A stretch of DNA of 64,000 bases from Argonema galeatum A003/A1 (GTDB lineage: Bacteria > Cyanobacteriota > Cyanobacteriia > Cyanobacteriales > Aerosakkonemataceae). The notes under the pieces were generated by a model that was given only the letters and a program-made list of their open reading frames with translations, searched no databases and was not told the origin of the DNA. The stretch spans positions 1 to 64,000 of the forward strand of contig NZ_JAIQZM010000005.1 of NCBI RefSeq assembly GCF_023333595.1, given 5' to 3'. The position numbers were made by a program, and so were the translations under genes. Below are positions 16,113-24,911 of this stretch, one piece after another; positions within the stretch are counted from its first letter, which is position 1, and each line of letters opens with the position of its first letter.

Positions 16113-18659
16113 ATGACAGCCAAAAAGAATCTCATTGTTATCGGCAACGGCATGGTAGGGCACAAGTTCCTAGAATTAGCGATCGCAAAAAATGCAACCC
16201 AGAACTGGAACTTGATTACCTTCTGCGAAGAACCTCGCGTTGCTTACGATCGCGTTAACCTCAGCGGCTTCTTCTCTGGCAAAACAGCCGCCGACTTATC
16301 TCTAGTCGAACCTGGATTATATCAAGAAAACGGTATTCAGATTCATATCGGTGATAAAGCAGTTGCCATCAACCGAGCAGAAAAAACAGTTACATCTGCG
16401 AATGGTTTAACGGTTCCCTACGACAAGATTGTTCTGGCGACTGGTTCCTATCCCTTTGTGCCGCCGATTAAAGGAAATGACGCTACAGGAACTTTCGTTT
16501 ATCGGACAATTGAAGATCTTGAAGCGATGTCTGGCTATGCCAAAAACTGTAAGGTTGGCGTCGTAGTTGGTGGCGGTTTATTAGGTTTGGAAGCAGCTAA
16601 CGCCATCCAAAATATGGGATTAAAAACCCATGTAGTTGAATTTGCACCCCGCCTCATGCCAGTGCAAATTGATGAAACTGGTGGTAACGTACTTCGGGAT
16701 AAAATAGAACAACTTGGCGTTTCAGTCCATATCAATAAATCTACCACAGAAATAGTCAGGGAAAATGGCAAAGTCGCCAAAATGCTATTTGCTGACGGCA
16801 CTGAATTAGAAACAGACATGATTGTCTTTTCTGCTGGAATTCGTCCTCGCGATCAACTAGCCAGATTTTCTGGCATAACAGTAGGAGAACGTGGCGGTAT
16901 CATCATCAACGATAATTGTCAAACATCAGATCCAGATATCTATGCTATAGGAGAATGCGCCCTTTACCAGAATCGGATCTACGGTTTAGTAGCTCCCGGT
17001 TACACAATGGCAGGAGTCGTCGCCGATAATATCTTCAACAATATCACGACGAGCAGCTTTACTGGCGCGGATATGTCCACCAAACTCAAATTATTGGGAG
17101 TGGACGTAGCCAGTTTCGGAGATGCCTTTGCTACAACACCCGGTGCTAAAGAAATTGCGATCGCAGATTCAGTCCAAGGCATTTACAAAAAACTGGTACT
17201 GAACGAAAATGGCACCCTTCTTTTAGGCGGAATTCTGATCGGCGATGCTTCCGCTTACGGCACCCTGCTGCAATTTGTCCAAAATAACATAACTCTGCCA
17301 CCCCATCCAGAAGACTTGCTAATGCCACCCCGCGAAGGCAAACCAGCAGTCGCCGCGATGGGAGTAAACAGCTTGCCGGATACCGCCCAAATTTGTTCTT
17401 GTAATAATGTCAGTAAAGGAGATATTTGTAACGCTATCCGGGAAAACAATCTCACCGATATTGGTAGCGTCAAAAAATGTACCAAAGCCGGAACAGGTTG
17501 CGGTGGATGCGTACCGCTGGTAACGGATATTCTCAAGTCTGAGATGAAGAAAGCCGGGTTAGTGGTGAAAAATCATCTCTGCGAACACTTCCCTTATTCC
17601 CGTCAAGAACTTTATCATTTGTTGCGATTCCACGAAATCAAGACTTTTGACGATTTAATCCAACAACACGGCAAAGGTTTGGGTTGCGAAATTTGTAAAC
17701 CCGCCGTCGCCTCCATGCTTGCTTCTACTTGGAACGATCATGTTTTAGCACCCACCCATGTCAGTTTGCAGGATACAAATGATTACTACTTAGCTAACAT
17801 TCAACGGGATGGCACATACTCGGTAGTTCCAAGGGTTCCCGGTGGAGAAATAACGCCAGAAAAACTAATTGTTTTGGGAGAAGTTGCTCAAGAATTTGGT
17901 CTTTACACCAAAATTACCGGCGGACAGCGCATCGATTTGTTTGGCGCTAGGGTGGATCAATTGCCATTAATTTGGAAGAAATTAGTAGATGCCGGATTTG
18001 AATCAGGACACGCTTACGGTAAAGCTTTGCGAACAGTAAAGTCTTGCGTAGGTAGCACTTGGTGTCGCTTTGGCGTCCAAGATTCTACGAGTTTAGCAAT
18101 AGAAGTAGAACTGCGTTATCGCGGTTTGAGGTCTCCCCACAAACTCAAGTCTGCTGTCTCTGGTTGCACTCGCGAATGTGCCGAAGCGCAAAGCAAAGAT
18201 TTTGGGATCATTGCTACTGAAAAAGGTTGGAATTTGTATGTCTGCGGTAATGGTGGTATGAAGCCGCAACACGCGATCCTACTAGCATCAGATATTGACA
18301 AAGAAACCTTGATAAAATATGTGGATAGGTTCTTAGTTTTCTACATTCGCACGGCTGACAGATTGGAACGCACTGCAACTTGGTTCAACAAGCTTGAAGG
18401 TGGAATCGAATACCTGAAACAGGTGATTGTTGAAGATTCTTTGGGCATTGGTGCAGAATTAGAAGCACAAATGGAACACCTTGTCAAGACCTATCAATGC
18501 GAATGGAAAACCACAATTGAAGACGCGGAAAAAGTTCAGCGCTTCCGTCATTTCGTGAATTCAGATGAGTCCGATCCTAGTCTTGTATATGTAGAAGAAC
18601 GCGGTCAAAAACGTCCTGCGACTGAAGACGAAAAAGTTCTAATTGGTAGTTCAAAATAG
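16113..18659 (+). CDS. nirB: NAD(P)H-dependent nitrite reductase, large subunit
   Basis: 848 aa. It reduces nitrite to ammonium in the cytoplasm using pyridine nucleotide. Order of domains: FAD-binding (IGNGMVGHK near residue 10), NAD-binding (VVGGGLLGLEAAN, about 150-165), a BFD-like [2Fe-2S] domain with four Cys (CSCNN through GTGCGGC, about 428-471), then sulfite/nitrite reductase repeats with the sirohaem-[4Fe-4S] cysteines CVGSTWC (about 644) and CTREC (about 684). All key cysteines are present. Followed by a transaldolase-type gene and nirD on the same strand. Most cyanobacteria use ferredoxin-dependent NirA, so this is an uncommon choice. Two NtcA sites upstream fit control by nitrogen status. 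Confidence 0.96.
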   Translation: MTAKKNLIVIGNGMVGHKFLELAIAKNATQNWNLITFCEEPRVAYDRVNLSGFFSGKTAADLSLVEPGLYQENGIQIHIGDKAVAINRAEKTVTSANGLTVPYDKIVLATGSYPFVPPIKGNDATGTFVYRTIEDLEAMSGYAKNCKVGVVVGGGLLGLEAANAIQNMGLKTHVVEFAPRLMPVQIDETGGNVLRDKIEQLGVSVHINKSTTEIVRENGKVAKMLFADGTELETDMIVFSAGIRPRDQLARFSGITVGERGGIIINDNCQTSDPDIYAIGECALYQNRIYGLVAPGYTMAGVVADNIFNNITTSSFTGADMSTKLKLLGVDVASFGDAFATTPGAKEIAIADSVQGIYKKLVLNENGTLLLGGILIGDASAYGTLLQFVQNNITLPPHPEDLLMPPREGKPAVAAMGVNSLPDTAQICSCNNVSKGDICNAIRENNLTDIGSVKKCTKAGTGCGGCVPLVTDILKSEMKKAGLVVKNHLCEHFPYSRQELYHLLRFHEIKTFDDLIQQHGKGLGCEICKPAVASMLASTWNDHVLAPTHVSLQDTNDYYLANIQRDGTYSVVPRVPGGEITPEKLIVLGEVAQEFGLYTKITGGQRIDLFGARVDQLPLIWKKLVDAGFESGHAYGKALRTVKSCVGSTWCRFGVQDSTSLAIEVELRYRGLRSPHKLKSAVSGCTRECAEAQSKDFGIIATEKGWNLYVCGNGGMKPQHAILLASDIDKETLIKYVDRFLVFYIRTADRLERTATWFNKLEGGIEYLKQVIVEDSLGIGAELEAQMEHLVKTYQCEWKTTIEDAEKVQRFRHFVNSDESDPSLVYVEERGQKRPATEDEKVLIGSSK

Positions 18660-18693
18660 TCTGATAGATCTACTACCAAATTAGGAGAAATTG

Positions 18694-19338
18694 ATGGCGA
18701 TTTATCTCGATTCGGCAATTATCGCTGAAGCCAAAACTGCAAAAGAGTTGGGCTGGGTAAAGGGGATTACCACTAACCCAACTCTTTTATCCAAAACCGA
18801 TTTACCAGTAGAGACGACTCTCAAAAAATTAGCTGAATTGACCAATGGCCCGGTATTCTACCAGCTAATTTCGTCTGAACTGGATGAAATGGTTAAGGAA
18901 GGCAGAAAAGCTTTTGAGATTATCGGTCATCAAACTGTGCTGAAAATTCCGGCAACCATTGTTGGCTTTCAAGCTGTGACGCGCCTGTCGCCAGAAATAA
19001 TCTGTTCTGTAACGGCAATTTATAGCGCTGCACAAGCTGCTGTGGCAAGAGAGGCGGGTGCAAAATACGCGATCGCTTACGTGAACCGCGCCACCAAGCT
19101 ATTAGGCGATGGAGTGGCGCTGGTGCGAGAAATGGCAAGGGTTCTCGCAGGCAGTAGTACGGACATTCTAGCCGCCAGTATTAAATCGCCAGAAGAAGCC
19201 GCCGCATCCCTGCAAGCGGGTGCCCATCATCTCACGCTTCCCTTGAATATGTTGCAGGCTATGGCGACTAATGAACTTTCGCTGCAAACCGTTGATGAAT
19301 TCGCCAAAAACGGATGCGGCATTGCTAATAGTCATTAG
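18694..19338 (+). CDS. Fructose-6-phosphate aldolase / TalC-type transaldolase
   Basis: 214 aa, the length of the short FSA/TalC class. It has YLDSA near the N-terminus, GITTNPTLL, the Schiff-base lysine in VLKIPAT (Lys84), YVNRATKL, DILAASIKS and a C-terminal HHLTLPLNML, so the active site looks intact. The ATG at 18694 has AGGAGA five bases upstream; an overlapping TTG three bases earlier is less likely. It lies 34 bp after nirB and 34 bp before nirD, with near-identical ribosome-binding leaders (AAATTAGGAGAAA) before it and before nirD. A role in nitrite reduction is not known; it could supply reductant or carbon skeletons. Substrate preference is untested. Confidence 0.9.
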   Translation: MAIYLDSAIIAEAKTAKELGWVKGITTNPTLLSKTDLPVETTLKKLAELTNGPVFYQLISSELDEMVKEGRKAFEIIGHQTVLKIPATIVGFQAVTRLSPEIICSVTAIYSAAQAAVAREAGAKYAIAYVNRATKLLGDGVALVREMARVLAGSSTDILAASIKSPEEAAASLQAGAHHLTLPLNMLQAMATNELSLQTVDEFAKNGCGIANSH

Positions 19339-19372
19339 CACAATAAACGACTAACAAATTAGGAGAAAGAAA

Positions 19373-19741
19373 ATGGTTCAAGCATTACCAGTTCGCGATA
19401 TAATTACAACATGGGTAAATGTCTGTCCGCTGGCAGCGATCGCACCCAATACCGGAGTTTGTGCCTTGGTTGCAGGTCAACAGGTAGCAGTTTTCCGAGT
19501 TGGACAAGCAACCGATGTTTACGCCATAAGTAACTACGACCCTTTCAGCAAAGCGTTTGTTTTATCCAGAGGAATTGTGGGCGATCGCAATGGCATCCCC
19601 AAAGTCGCATCCCCAATTTACAAGCAAAACTTCAATCTGCTTACTGGACAGAGTTTCGATGATGAAAACGTGAAAATACCTACATACCAAGTTAGAGTCG
19701 TTAGCGATCGGGTACAGATAGCCATTGGCGAAGTTTTGTAA
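19373..19741 (+). CDS. nirD: Nitrite reductase small subunit
   Basis: 122 aa. Rieske-fold NirD protein without the Rieske cysteine/histidine ligands, as is normal for NirD. Matching segments: TWVNVCPLAAIAPNTGVCAL, VAVFRVG, VYAISNYDPFSKAFVLSRGI, and GIPKVASPIYKQNFNLLTG. It partners NirB. AGGAGA lies upstream at the same spacing style as in the preceding aldolase gene, so the three genes look like one operon. The downstream spacer holds a G/C hairpin repeat. Confidence 0.93.
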   Translation: MVQALPVRDIITTWVNVCPLAAIAPNTGVCALVAGQQVAVFRVGQATDVYAISNYDPFSKAFVLSRGIVGDRNGIPKVASPIYKQNFNLLTGQSFDDENVKIPTYQVRVVSDRVQIAIGEVL

Positions 19742-19797
19742 ACAGGACTTACGCAAAAACCTTGGTTTTGCCCCCCTAGCCCCCCAAATCTGGGGGG
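19742..19797. repeat. AGGACTTACGCA motif plus CCCCCCAAATCTGGGGGG hairpin
   Basis: Directly after nirD lies AGGACTTACGCA (19744-19755) and a C6/G6 hairpin (19780-19797). The same pair of motifs recurs at 53686-53784. It may also act as the nir operon terminator. Confidence 0.75.
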
Positions 19798-19970
19798 CGG
19801 CCTAAGTTTTGTAAAGTTCCTTGTAGAAGGCTGGCGGTTGTAGGGATTGCCGCCAGAAGTGTTCATCCACACACCCAATGTGTTATTTGCCAACTGCCGA
19901 TCTAAAGGGCGGTTGGCAATTTTATTTTTCGGTTTACAATTCTTTAGGTACTCTGTTACATCCCAAATCC

Positions 19971-20252
19971 ATGTCTGACGCCCTATCCCCTGAAATCAGC
20001 GATCGCATCTGCGCCCACATGAACGAAGATCATGGCGACGCCGTACTTCTGTACGCCCAAACTTTCGGCAGTTTAACTAATGCAACGGCAGCAGAAATGC
20101 TTTCTATAGATACTGAGGGCATGAATTTATCCGCACAAATCAATGATACTGCCGTCCCAGTCCGAATTCAGTTTGACCGCGTTCTCAAAGATTCCGAAGA
20201 TGCTCACCATACTCTTATTGCAATGGTGAAACAAGCGCGTGAGCCCCATTGA
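19971..20252 (+). CDS. DUF2470 protein
   Basis: 93 aa from the ATG at 19971; the earlier part of the frame reads through spacer. ISDRICAHMNEDHGDAVLLYAQTFG is the DUF2470 signature, also found as the C-terminal domain of HugZ-type haem oxygenases and chloroplast haem-binding proteins. A free-standing DUF2470 domain may bind haem or a tetrapyrrole. It follows nirD by 230 bp; a link to the sirohaem enzyme NirB is tempting but unproven. Confidence 0.85.
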   Translation: MSDALSPEISDRICAHMNEDHGDAVLLYAQTFGSLTNATAAEMLSIDTEGMNLSAQINDTAVPVRIQFDRVLKDSEDAHHTLIAMVKQAREPH

Positions 20253-20294
20253 GAATTTAGTAGCTGGAGTGCGATCGCAAAAACTCCGTTGGCT

Positions 20295-20666
20295 TTATCT
20301 CTCTAAAGAATCAACCGCAGTAGTCAGTCTATCCACACCTGCCCGCACAATCATTGATACCTGACTCAGAGGCATGAGCTGGATTTTTGTCAGAATCTGG
20401 TTCAAATCTGAGGGGTCTGACAGTGGTTTACCCTCCAAACATCTTAGGAGATCTTCTAGTGTGTAGCCCGATCTCGCTGCAATCTTAGCCAAATTTTCGG
20501 TATCGGGAATGGTATCACCCTTTTCCCACAACTGAACAGCCGTAGCAGAAACTCCCAAGACCTTGCCAAACGCTCGCTGACTCATTGAGCCACGAGCCGT
20601 TTTGATGATTTCAATAAGTTTCTCTTTACCTTCGATGTTCACCACTGGAGGACTACTCCACCGCAT
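20295..20666 (-). CDS. XRE-family helix-turn-helix regulator
   Basis: 123 aa. Residues ~15-72 form an HTH_XRE/Cro-CI domain: KLIEIIKTARGSMSQRAFGK, then GVSATAVQLWEKGDTIPDTENLAKIA. The rest (LEDLLRCLEGKP and a C-terminal helical tail) may dimerise. It is convergent with the DUF2470 gene and divergent from the hypothetical gene at 20868. Target genes are unknown. Confidence 0.88.
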   Translation of the reverse strand: MRWSSPPVVNIEGKEKLIEIIKTARGSMSQRAFGKVLGVSATAVQLWEKGDTIPDTENLAKIAARSGYTLEDLLRCLEGKPLSDPSDLNQILTKIQLMPLSQVSMIVRAGVDRLTTAVDSLER

Positions 20667-20867
20667 CTACAAGTCAACGGGTCAATTCTTACATCATTAT
20701 TATTTATACCTTGACAATTTAACTTTACAGTTGCGCTAACAAGACATTTAATGTATAATTGCATATATAAATGTAATACAGGACAAGACTGGCAAGTTAA
20801 CCCAAAACAGATGGAATCGATCGGGTTGCACGGTCACTTATATAGCATTTGCTCAAAACAGCATACC

Positions 20868-21302
20868 ATGAAAACACGCAAAACCCGCCCGAAAGGCCAA
20901 AGCCTCACTGCGGCTAGCAAAATCCACCCCGAAACGTGGAACATATCCAAAGAAGAGGCTGCTAAAGCGCTAAAAGCATTCGGCATCCCCGTCAAAGAGA
21001 TAAAAAAGGTAACCTGCCTCAAGCATCAGGTTTGCGTATCTTACCAGAATCAAGCAGGATTGGGATGCTGTTCCTTTTTCACCTATCGAATTTTTGCCAG
21101 TTGGCAGCAGGCAGTGGAAAAGCTAATTGCCGATTTCCACAATATATCAGAATGGGAAAACTTGGGCGACATCATCGAGTATGACCTAGTAAAATTTCCC
21201 TATCCGATGGCAATAGCAAATGCGATTTGGGATGCCTTAAAAGACCGCTGGCATCAGCTTAACACATTAAAAATTGAGCGACAACCCATCCTGAAATACT
21301 AG
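20868..21302 (+). CDS. Hypothetical protein, basic N-terminus
   Basis: 144 aa from the ATG at 20868, chosen because it begins a basic segment (MKTRKTRPKG); the frame opens at 20751 and that longer version cannot be excluded. I do not recognise a family. Visible are three to four Cys (CLKHQVC, GCCSFF) and aromatic-rich helices near the C-terminus (NAIWDALKDRWHQL). The last 36 bp overlap the end of the convergent amidotransferase gene. It diverges from the XRE regulator gene, which could control it. Confidence 0.55.
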   Translation: MKTRKTRPKGQSLTAASKIHPETWNISKEEAAKALKAFGIPVKEIKKVTCLKHQVCVSYQNQAGLGCCSFFTYRIFASWQQAVEKLIADFHNISEWENLGDIIEYDLVKFPYPMAIANAIWDALKDRWHQLNTLKIERQPILKY

Positions 21303-22037
21303 CAATTCTCCTGGTTTAATTTGCGTCCACACTTCGTTATCAGTAAGTGGGATAGTCGCAATTACAGCAACGCGATCGCTAGGAGTAGTCAACTCCTGAA
21401 AGTCTACAGTTACATCCTCATCAACCAAATGAGCAGCGGCAAAAGGTGCTTGCCGTACAATATAACTTAATTTTGTTGAGCAGTAAGTAAAAAAATGTTC
21501 CCCATCGGAAAGTAAGTAATTAAATACTCCTTTCTCTGCCAAACTTGTGGTAATTTCCTTCAACACCAAATACAGTTGTTCTAAAGGTGGTTTACCATCA
21601 GGAAATCGCTGTCTCAAAGTTTCCAAAATCGAGCAAAAAGCTCTTTCACTATCCGTATTACCCACAGGTTTATAAAACCCTGCGCTTTTAAAATCCAAAT
21701 CTACTAAATTACCATTATGAGCAAATACCCAGTACCGCCCCCACAGTTCCCGACAGAAAGGATGGCAATTTTCCAGCGCTATTTTGCCCTGGGTTGCTTT
21801 GCGGATATGGGCAATTACGTGAGTAGAGTTGATGGGATAGCATTTTACTAAGTCGGCGATCGGAGAAATCACCGAAGGTTTCGGATCTAAAAAAATCCGA
21901 CATCCCAAACCTTCAAAAAAAGCAATACCCCAACCATCTCGATGTTCGTCGGTTTTGCCCCCCCGCGCCGAAAATCCCTCAAAAGAAAAGCAAATATCCG
22001 TGGGGACATTGCAGTTCATTCCTAATAGCTGGCACAT
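21267..22037 (-). CDS. Class II glutamine amidotransferase (YafJ-like)
   Basis: 256 aa. After Met removal the nucleophile would be Cys2 (MCQLLGMNCN). RDGWGIAFF, THVIAHIRKAT, ENCHPF and WVFAHNGNL are the glutaminase signatures of the YafJ/GATase_4 group. The partner acceptor domain is absent, as in other stand-alone YafJ proteins; the product is unknown, although relatives act in gamma-glutamyl metabolism. Convergent and 36 bp overlapping with the hypothetical gene. Confidence 0.88.
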   Translation of the reverse strand: MCQLLGMNCNVPTDICFSFEGFSARGGKTDEHRDGWGIAFFEGLGCRIFLDPKPSVISPIADLVKCYPINSTHVIAHIRKATQGKIALENCHPFCRELWGRYWVFAHNGNLVDLDFKSAGFYKPVGNTDSERAFCSILETLRQRFPDGKPPLEQLYLVLKEITTSLAEKGVFNYLLSDGEHFFTYCSTKLSYIVRQAPFAAAHLVDEDVTVDFQELTTPSDRVAVIATIPLTDNEVWTQIKPGELLVFQDGLSLNF

Positions 22038-22097
22038 AGATGTTAAATTTATTTACAGTAATCGCTTATGAATAAGTACCGCCGACAATTGCTTGTG

Positions 22098-22214
22098 ATA
22101 CCAAATCCGCGTTTGTTACCCCTTTAATTTTTGTCCTAAACATTGTAGAGACGTTTCATGAAACGTCTCTACAGCCTAGAGACATCAAGGGGGTAATCAT
22201 TGCCGATTTGGTAT
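22098..22214. repeat. MITE-like nested inverted repeat, about 117 bp
   Basis: Outer arms ATACCAAATC (22098-22107) and GATTTGGTAT (22205-22214) enclose TTACCCCTT / AAGGGGGTAA and, at the centre, a 30-bp perfect palindrome at 22144-22173 with arms TGTAGAGACGTTTCA. It fills most of the 330-bp gap between the amidotransferase and prfA. No coding capacity. Confidence 0.85.
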
Positions 22215-22367
22215 GAATCGGTAATTGCAAATAATTATAGGGTAATGGGAAGAGAAGTTTTTGCTAACTTAGCTGTCAAATAAATGACAAAGCGATCGCC
22301 TTTTTCTTCAAAGTACGATCGCGAGTCTCTATCCCTAGAACGCATTAGCTTTTTTTTCAAATTTCCT

Positions 22368-23462
22368 CTATGACACAGAAGCCGCTAATTCCACCAAACG
22401 TTCCTGCTGATCTTGAGAAATACAATTTTGAATCACCGACTCCAAATCCCCTTCTAAAATAGGGGTGAGAGTGTAATTCTGCCCCAAACGGTGATCGGTA
22501 ACCCGGTTGTCCTTGTAGTTGTAGGTGCGAATCTTTTCAGAACGCTCCCCCGTACCAACCTGCGATCGACGCATTGATGTTACCGCTTCCTGCTGTTCGC
22601 GCAGCTTAATTTCATAAAGCTTAGCACGCAGGATTTGCATCGCCCGCTCTTTGTTCTGCAACTGACTCCGTTCTTCCGTGCAAAAAATCCGAATCCCCGT
22701 AGGTTTGTGAATCAAGTCAGCAGCTGTTTCCACCTTGTTGACGTTTTGTCCGCCAGCACCACCGGAACGTGCCGTTTTCATTTCAATATCCTTCGGGTCG
22801 ATATGCACCTCCACCTCATCCACCTCTGGCATCACTGCCACAGTAGCAGTCGAAGTGTGAACCCGACCCCCAGCTTCAGTCACAGGAACTCGTTGCACCC
22901 GGTGAACCCCAGCTTCAAATTTCAGTTTGCTGTAAACTTGGTCGCCCTGAACTTCCAGAACAACTTCCTTAAAGCCGCCCATTTCCCCCAGCGACTCGCT
23001 CACCAACTTCACCTTCCAGTGTTGACCGTCGGCATAGCGCGAGTACAGCCGCAAAAGATCGCCCACCCAAATACTTGCTTCATTCCCGCCAGTTCCCGCC
23101 CGAATTTCCAGCATGATGTTTTTGTCATCATTGGGATCGCGGGGTAAAAGCAATACTTTTAAGCGAGTTTCCAATTGCTCTAGCTTCGACTCCAGTTCCT
23201 GAACCTCCAGCGCTGCCATTTCGTGAAATTCAGGATCGCTATTGGTTTCTTTGAGAATTTGTTTTGCTTCTACCCACTCTTGTTGAGTATTTTTCCAATT
23301 CTCATAAGTGTTAACCACTTCTTCTAAGGAGGAGCGTGCCTTAGCCACTTTTTGATACTCAGTCGGATCGCTGGCGATATCTGGATCGGCAAGTCGTCGG
23401 TTCAGTTCGTTGAAGGTTTGTTCAACAGATTTTAGTTTGTTTAGCAGGTATGTTTCAGCCAT
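22368..23462 (-). CDS. prfA: Peptide chain release factor 1
   Basis: 364 aa. It ends translation at UAA and [13 protein letters not shown] carries the GGQ that triggers peptidyl-tRNA hydrolysis; [14 protein letters not shown] holds the P-x-T codon-reading motif of RF1; [11 protein letters not shown] is also typical. Last gene of the long minus-strand translation cluster, 102 bp after rpmE. Because RF1 decodes UAG, it is the factor that would act on the amber codon in the decayed infA copy. Confidence 0.97.
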   Translation of the reverse strand: MAETYLLNKLKSVEQTFNELNRRLADPDIASDPTEYQKVAKARSSLEEVVNTYENWKNTQQEWVEAKQILKETNSDPEFHEMAALEVQELESKLEQLETRLKVLLLPRDPNDDKNIMLEIRAGTGGNEASIWVGDLLRLYSRYADGQHWKVKLVSESLGEMGGFKEVVLEVQGDQVYSKLKFEAGVHRVQRVPVTEAGGRVHTSTATVAVMPEVDEVEVHIDPKDIEMKTARSGGAGGQNVNKVETAADLIHKPTGIRIFCTEERSQLQNKERAMQILRAKLYEIKLREQQEAVTSMRRSQVGTGERSEKIRTYNYKDNRVTDHRLGQNYTLTPILEGDLESVIQNCISQDQQERLVELAASVS

Positions 23463-23466
23463 TGTC

Positions 23467-23491
23467 AGTTGCCAGTTGTCAGTTGTCAGTT
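23467..23491. repeat. CAGTTGT heptamer array
   Basis: Three to four copies of CAGTTGY between rpmE and prfA; another of the unrelated heptamer units in this window. Confidence 0.8.
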
Positions 23492-23564
23492 ATGAAAGCT
23501 TAGGGGGTCGGTTGTCAGTAGGAAAAAACTACGAACAACGGACTACAGACAGATGACAAACCTG

Positions 23565-23819
23565 CTACCTTTTCTTTTTGGTGCCAGGAGCAGGTGTAGC
23601 TGCGGCGTCGCCTTCCAACATACCGTACTTACGCAGGAAGCGCTCAACTCGACCTTCGGTATCGATGATTTTCTGAGTGCCGGTGAAAAAGGGATGGTTA
23701 CCAGACCATACATCTACGTGAAGTTCTGGTCTTGTAGAACCAACGGTCAGGACTACTTGGCCGTTGCAGTAGACTTTGGCTTCGGGATACCACTTTGGAT
23801 GAATATCAGGTTTGGGCAT
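23565..23819 (-). CDS. rpmE: 50S ribosomal protein L31
   Basis: 84 aa from the ATG at 23819, with AAGGAG nine bases upstream; the longer frame has no support. MPKPDIHPKWYPEAKVYCNG, GNHPFFTGTQKI and GRVERFLRKYG are L31 hallmarks. Only one of the usual zinc Cys (YCNG) is present, so this is the zinc-free form. The tail TPAPGTKKKR is basic. Between rpsI and prfA. Confidence 0.95.
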   Translation of the reverse strand: MPKPDIHPKWYPEAKVYCNGQVVLTVGSTRPELHVDVWSGNHPFFTGTQKIIDTEGRVERFLRKYGMLEGDAAATPAPGTKKKR

Positions 23820-23857
23820 ATTGGTTTTCTCCTTGAGATTTTTGGTGGTTGGCAAGG

Positions 23858-23916
23858 AAATTTCAGATTTTAAATTTCCGATTTAAAATTTAAAACAAAT
23901 CTAAAATCTAAAATTC
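23858..23916. repeat. Spacer hairpin repeat (rpmE-rpsI)
   Basis: TTTCAGATTTTAAATT on one side and AAATCTAAAATCTAAAATT on the other give an imperfect inverted repeat built of heptamers (AAATCTA). One of a family found in 14 places of the translation cluster. Confidence 0.85.
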
Positions 23917-23937
23917 CCCTAGCCTATTAGAAACATT

Positions 23938-24351
23938 CTAACGCTTAGAGTACTGAGGTGCCTTGCGGGCTTTATGCAAGCCGTATTTCTTGCGTTCTTT
24001 TGCTCTGGGGTCGCGGGTAAGGTAGCCTTCGATTTTTAGGGGTTTGCGGTTATCCGGGTCTAATTGGCAAAGGGCTCTAGCTACTCCCAAACGGATAGCA
24101 TCTGCCTGACCTGCTACTCCACCGCCGTGGGCGTTGACGAGGATATCATATTCATTTTCCAGTCCCAGGGTTTCTAAGGGAGCTTTGACTGCTGAGAGGA
24201 AAGCTGGGTTGAATTGGAGGTAAAGGTTGCCCTCCTTCTTGTTGATCGATATTTTTCCTTCGCCGGGAACTAGGCGCACTCTTGCTACGGCTGATTTGCG
24301 ACGACCAGTTCCCAAGTACATTACGCGATCGCTAACTTCGGTTGCTTGCAT
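23938..24351 (-). CDS. rpsI: 30S ribosomal protein S9
   Basis: 137 aa. [19 protein letters not shown] near the N-terminus and the basic C-terminus [17 protein letters not shown], which reaches the P-site tRNA, are full-length S9 features. Its ATG shares one base with the rplM stop (TAATG), so the two are translationally coupled, as in most bacteria. Confidence 0.97.
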   Translation of the reverse strand: MQATEVSDRVMYLGTGRRKSAVARVRLVPGEGKISINKKEGNLYLQFNPAFLSAVKAPLETLGLENEYDILVNAHGGGVAGQADAIRLGVARALCQLDPDNRKPLKIEGYLTRDPRAKERKKYGLHKARKAPQYSKR

Positions 24352-24806
24352 TAATCTTTTTCTCCTGGAATAGTGTTAATTTTCAATTCTTGGGGTTCTT
24401 GAGCTTGATGGGGATGGTCGGAACCCCGGTATACCTTTAGTTTAGTAAACAGGCTTCGGCCTAAAGTATTCTTCGGCAGCATCCCCTTCACCGCGTGTTC
24501 GATAATTCGTTCTGGTATACGCACTTGCAGTTGAGCAAAAGTTTCCGTTTTCATACCACCCGGTCTACCAGAAGTACGAAAGTATTCTTTTTGGGTACGT
24601 TTTTTGCCAGTAACTTTCACCTTTTCGGCATTAACTACAATCACGAAGTCACCTGTATCCAGGTGCGGCGTATAGTAGGGCTTGTTTTTGCCCCTGAGAA
24701 CCCTTGCGATTTCGCTGGCGAGTCGCCCCAAGCGTTGGTCAGTGGCATCTACCACGTACCACTTGCGCTCTAGGGTATCTGGAGAAGGTAGAAAGGTTGT
24801 GTTCAT
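24351..24806 (-). CDS. rplM: 50S ribosomal protein L13
   Basis: 151 aa. [38 protein letters not shown] and [21 protein letters not shown] identify L13. The C-terminus is slightly extended ([14 protein letters not shown]), as in other cyanobacteria. Coupled to rpsI by a one-base overlap. Confidence 0.97.
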   Translation of the reverse strand: MNTTFLPSPDTLERKWYVVDATDQRLGRLASEIARVLRGKNKPYYTPHLDTGDFVIVVNAEKVKVTGKKRTQKEYFRTSGRPGGMKTETFAQLQVRIPERIIEHAVKGMLPKNTLGRSLFTKLKVYRGSDHPHQAQEPQELKINTIPGEKD

Positions 24807-24833
24807 AGTTTATTTATCAGTTGTCTTGAAGAA

Positions 24834-24872
24834 GGGGCTAGGGACTAGGGGCTAGGGGCTAGGGGCTAGGGG
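24834..24872. repeat. (GGGGCTA)n heptamer array
   Basis: About 5.5 copies of GGGGCTA (one unit is GGGACTA) between truA and rplM. Confidence 0.92.
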
Positions 24873-24879
24873 AAGAGGG

Positions 24880-24911
24880 AAATTTCAGATTTCAAATCTA
24901 AAATCTAAAAT
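24880..24911. repeat. Spacer repeat overlapping the truA 3' end
   Basis: AATTTCAGATTTCAAATC followed by TAAAATCTAAAAT, the same heptamer family as in the other spacers. Here it covers the last eight codons and stop of truA. Confidence 0.88.
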
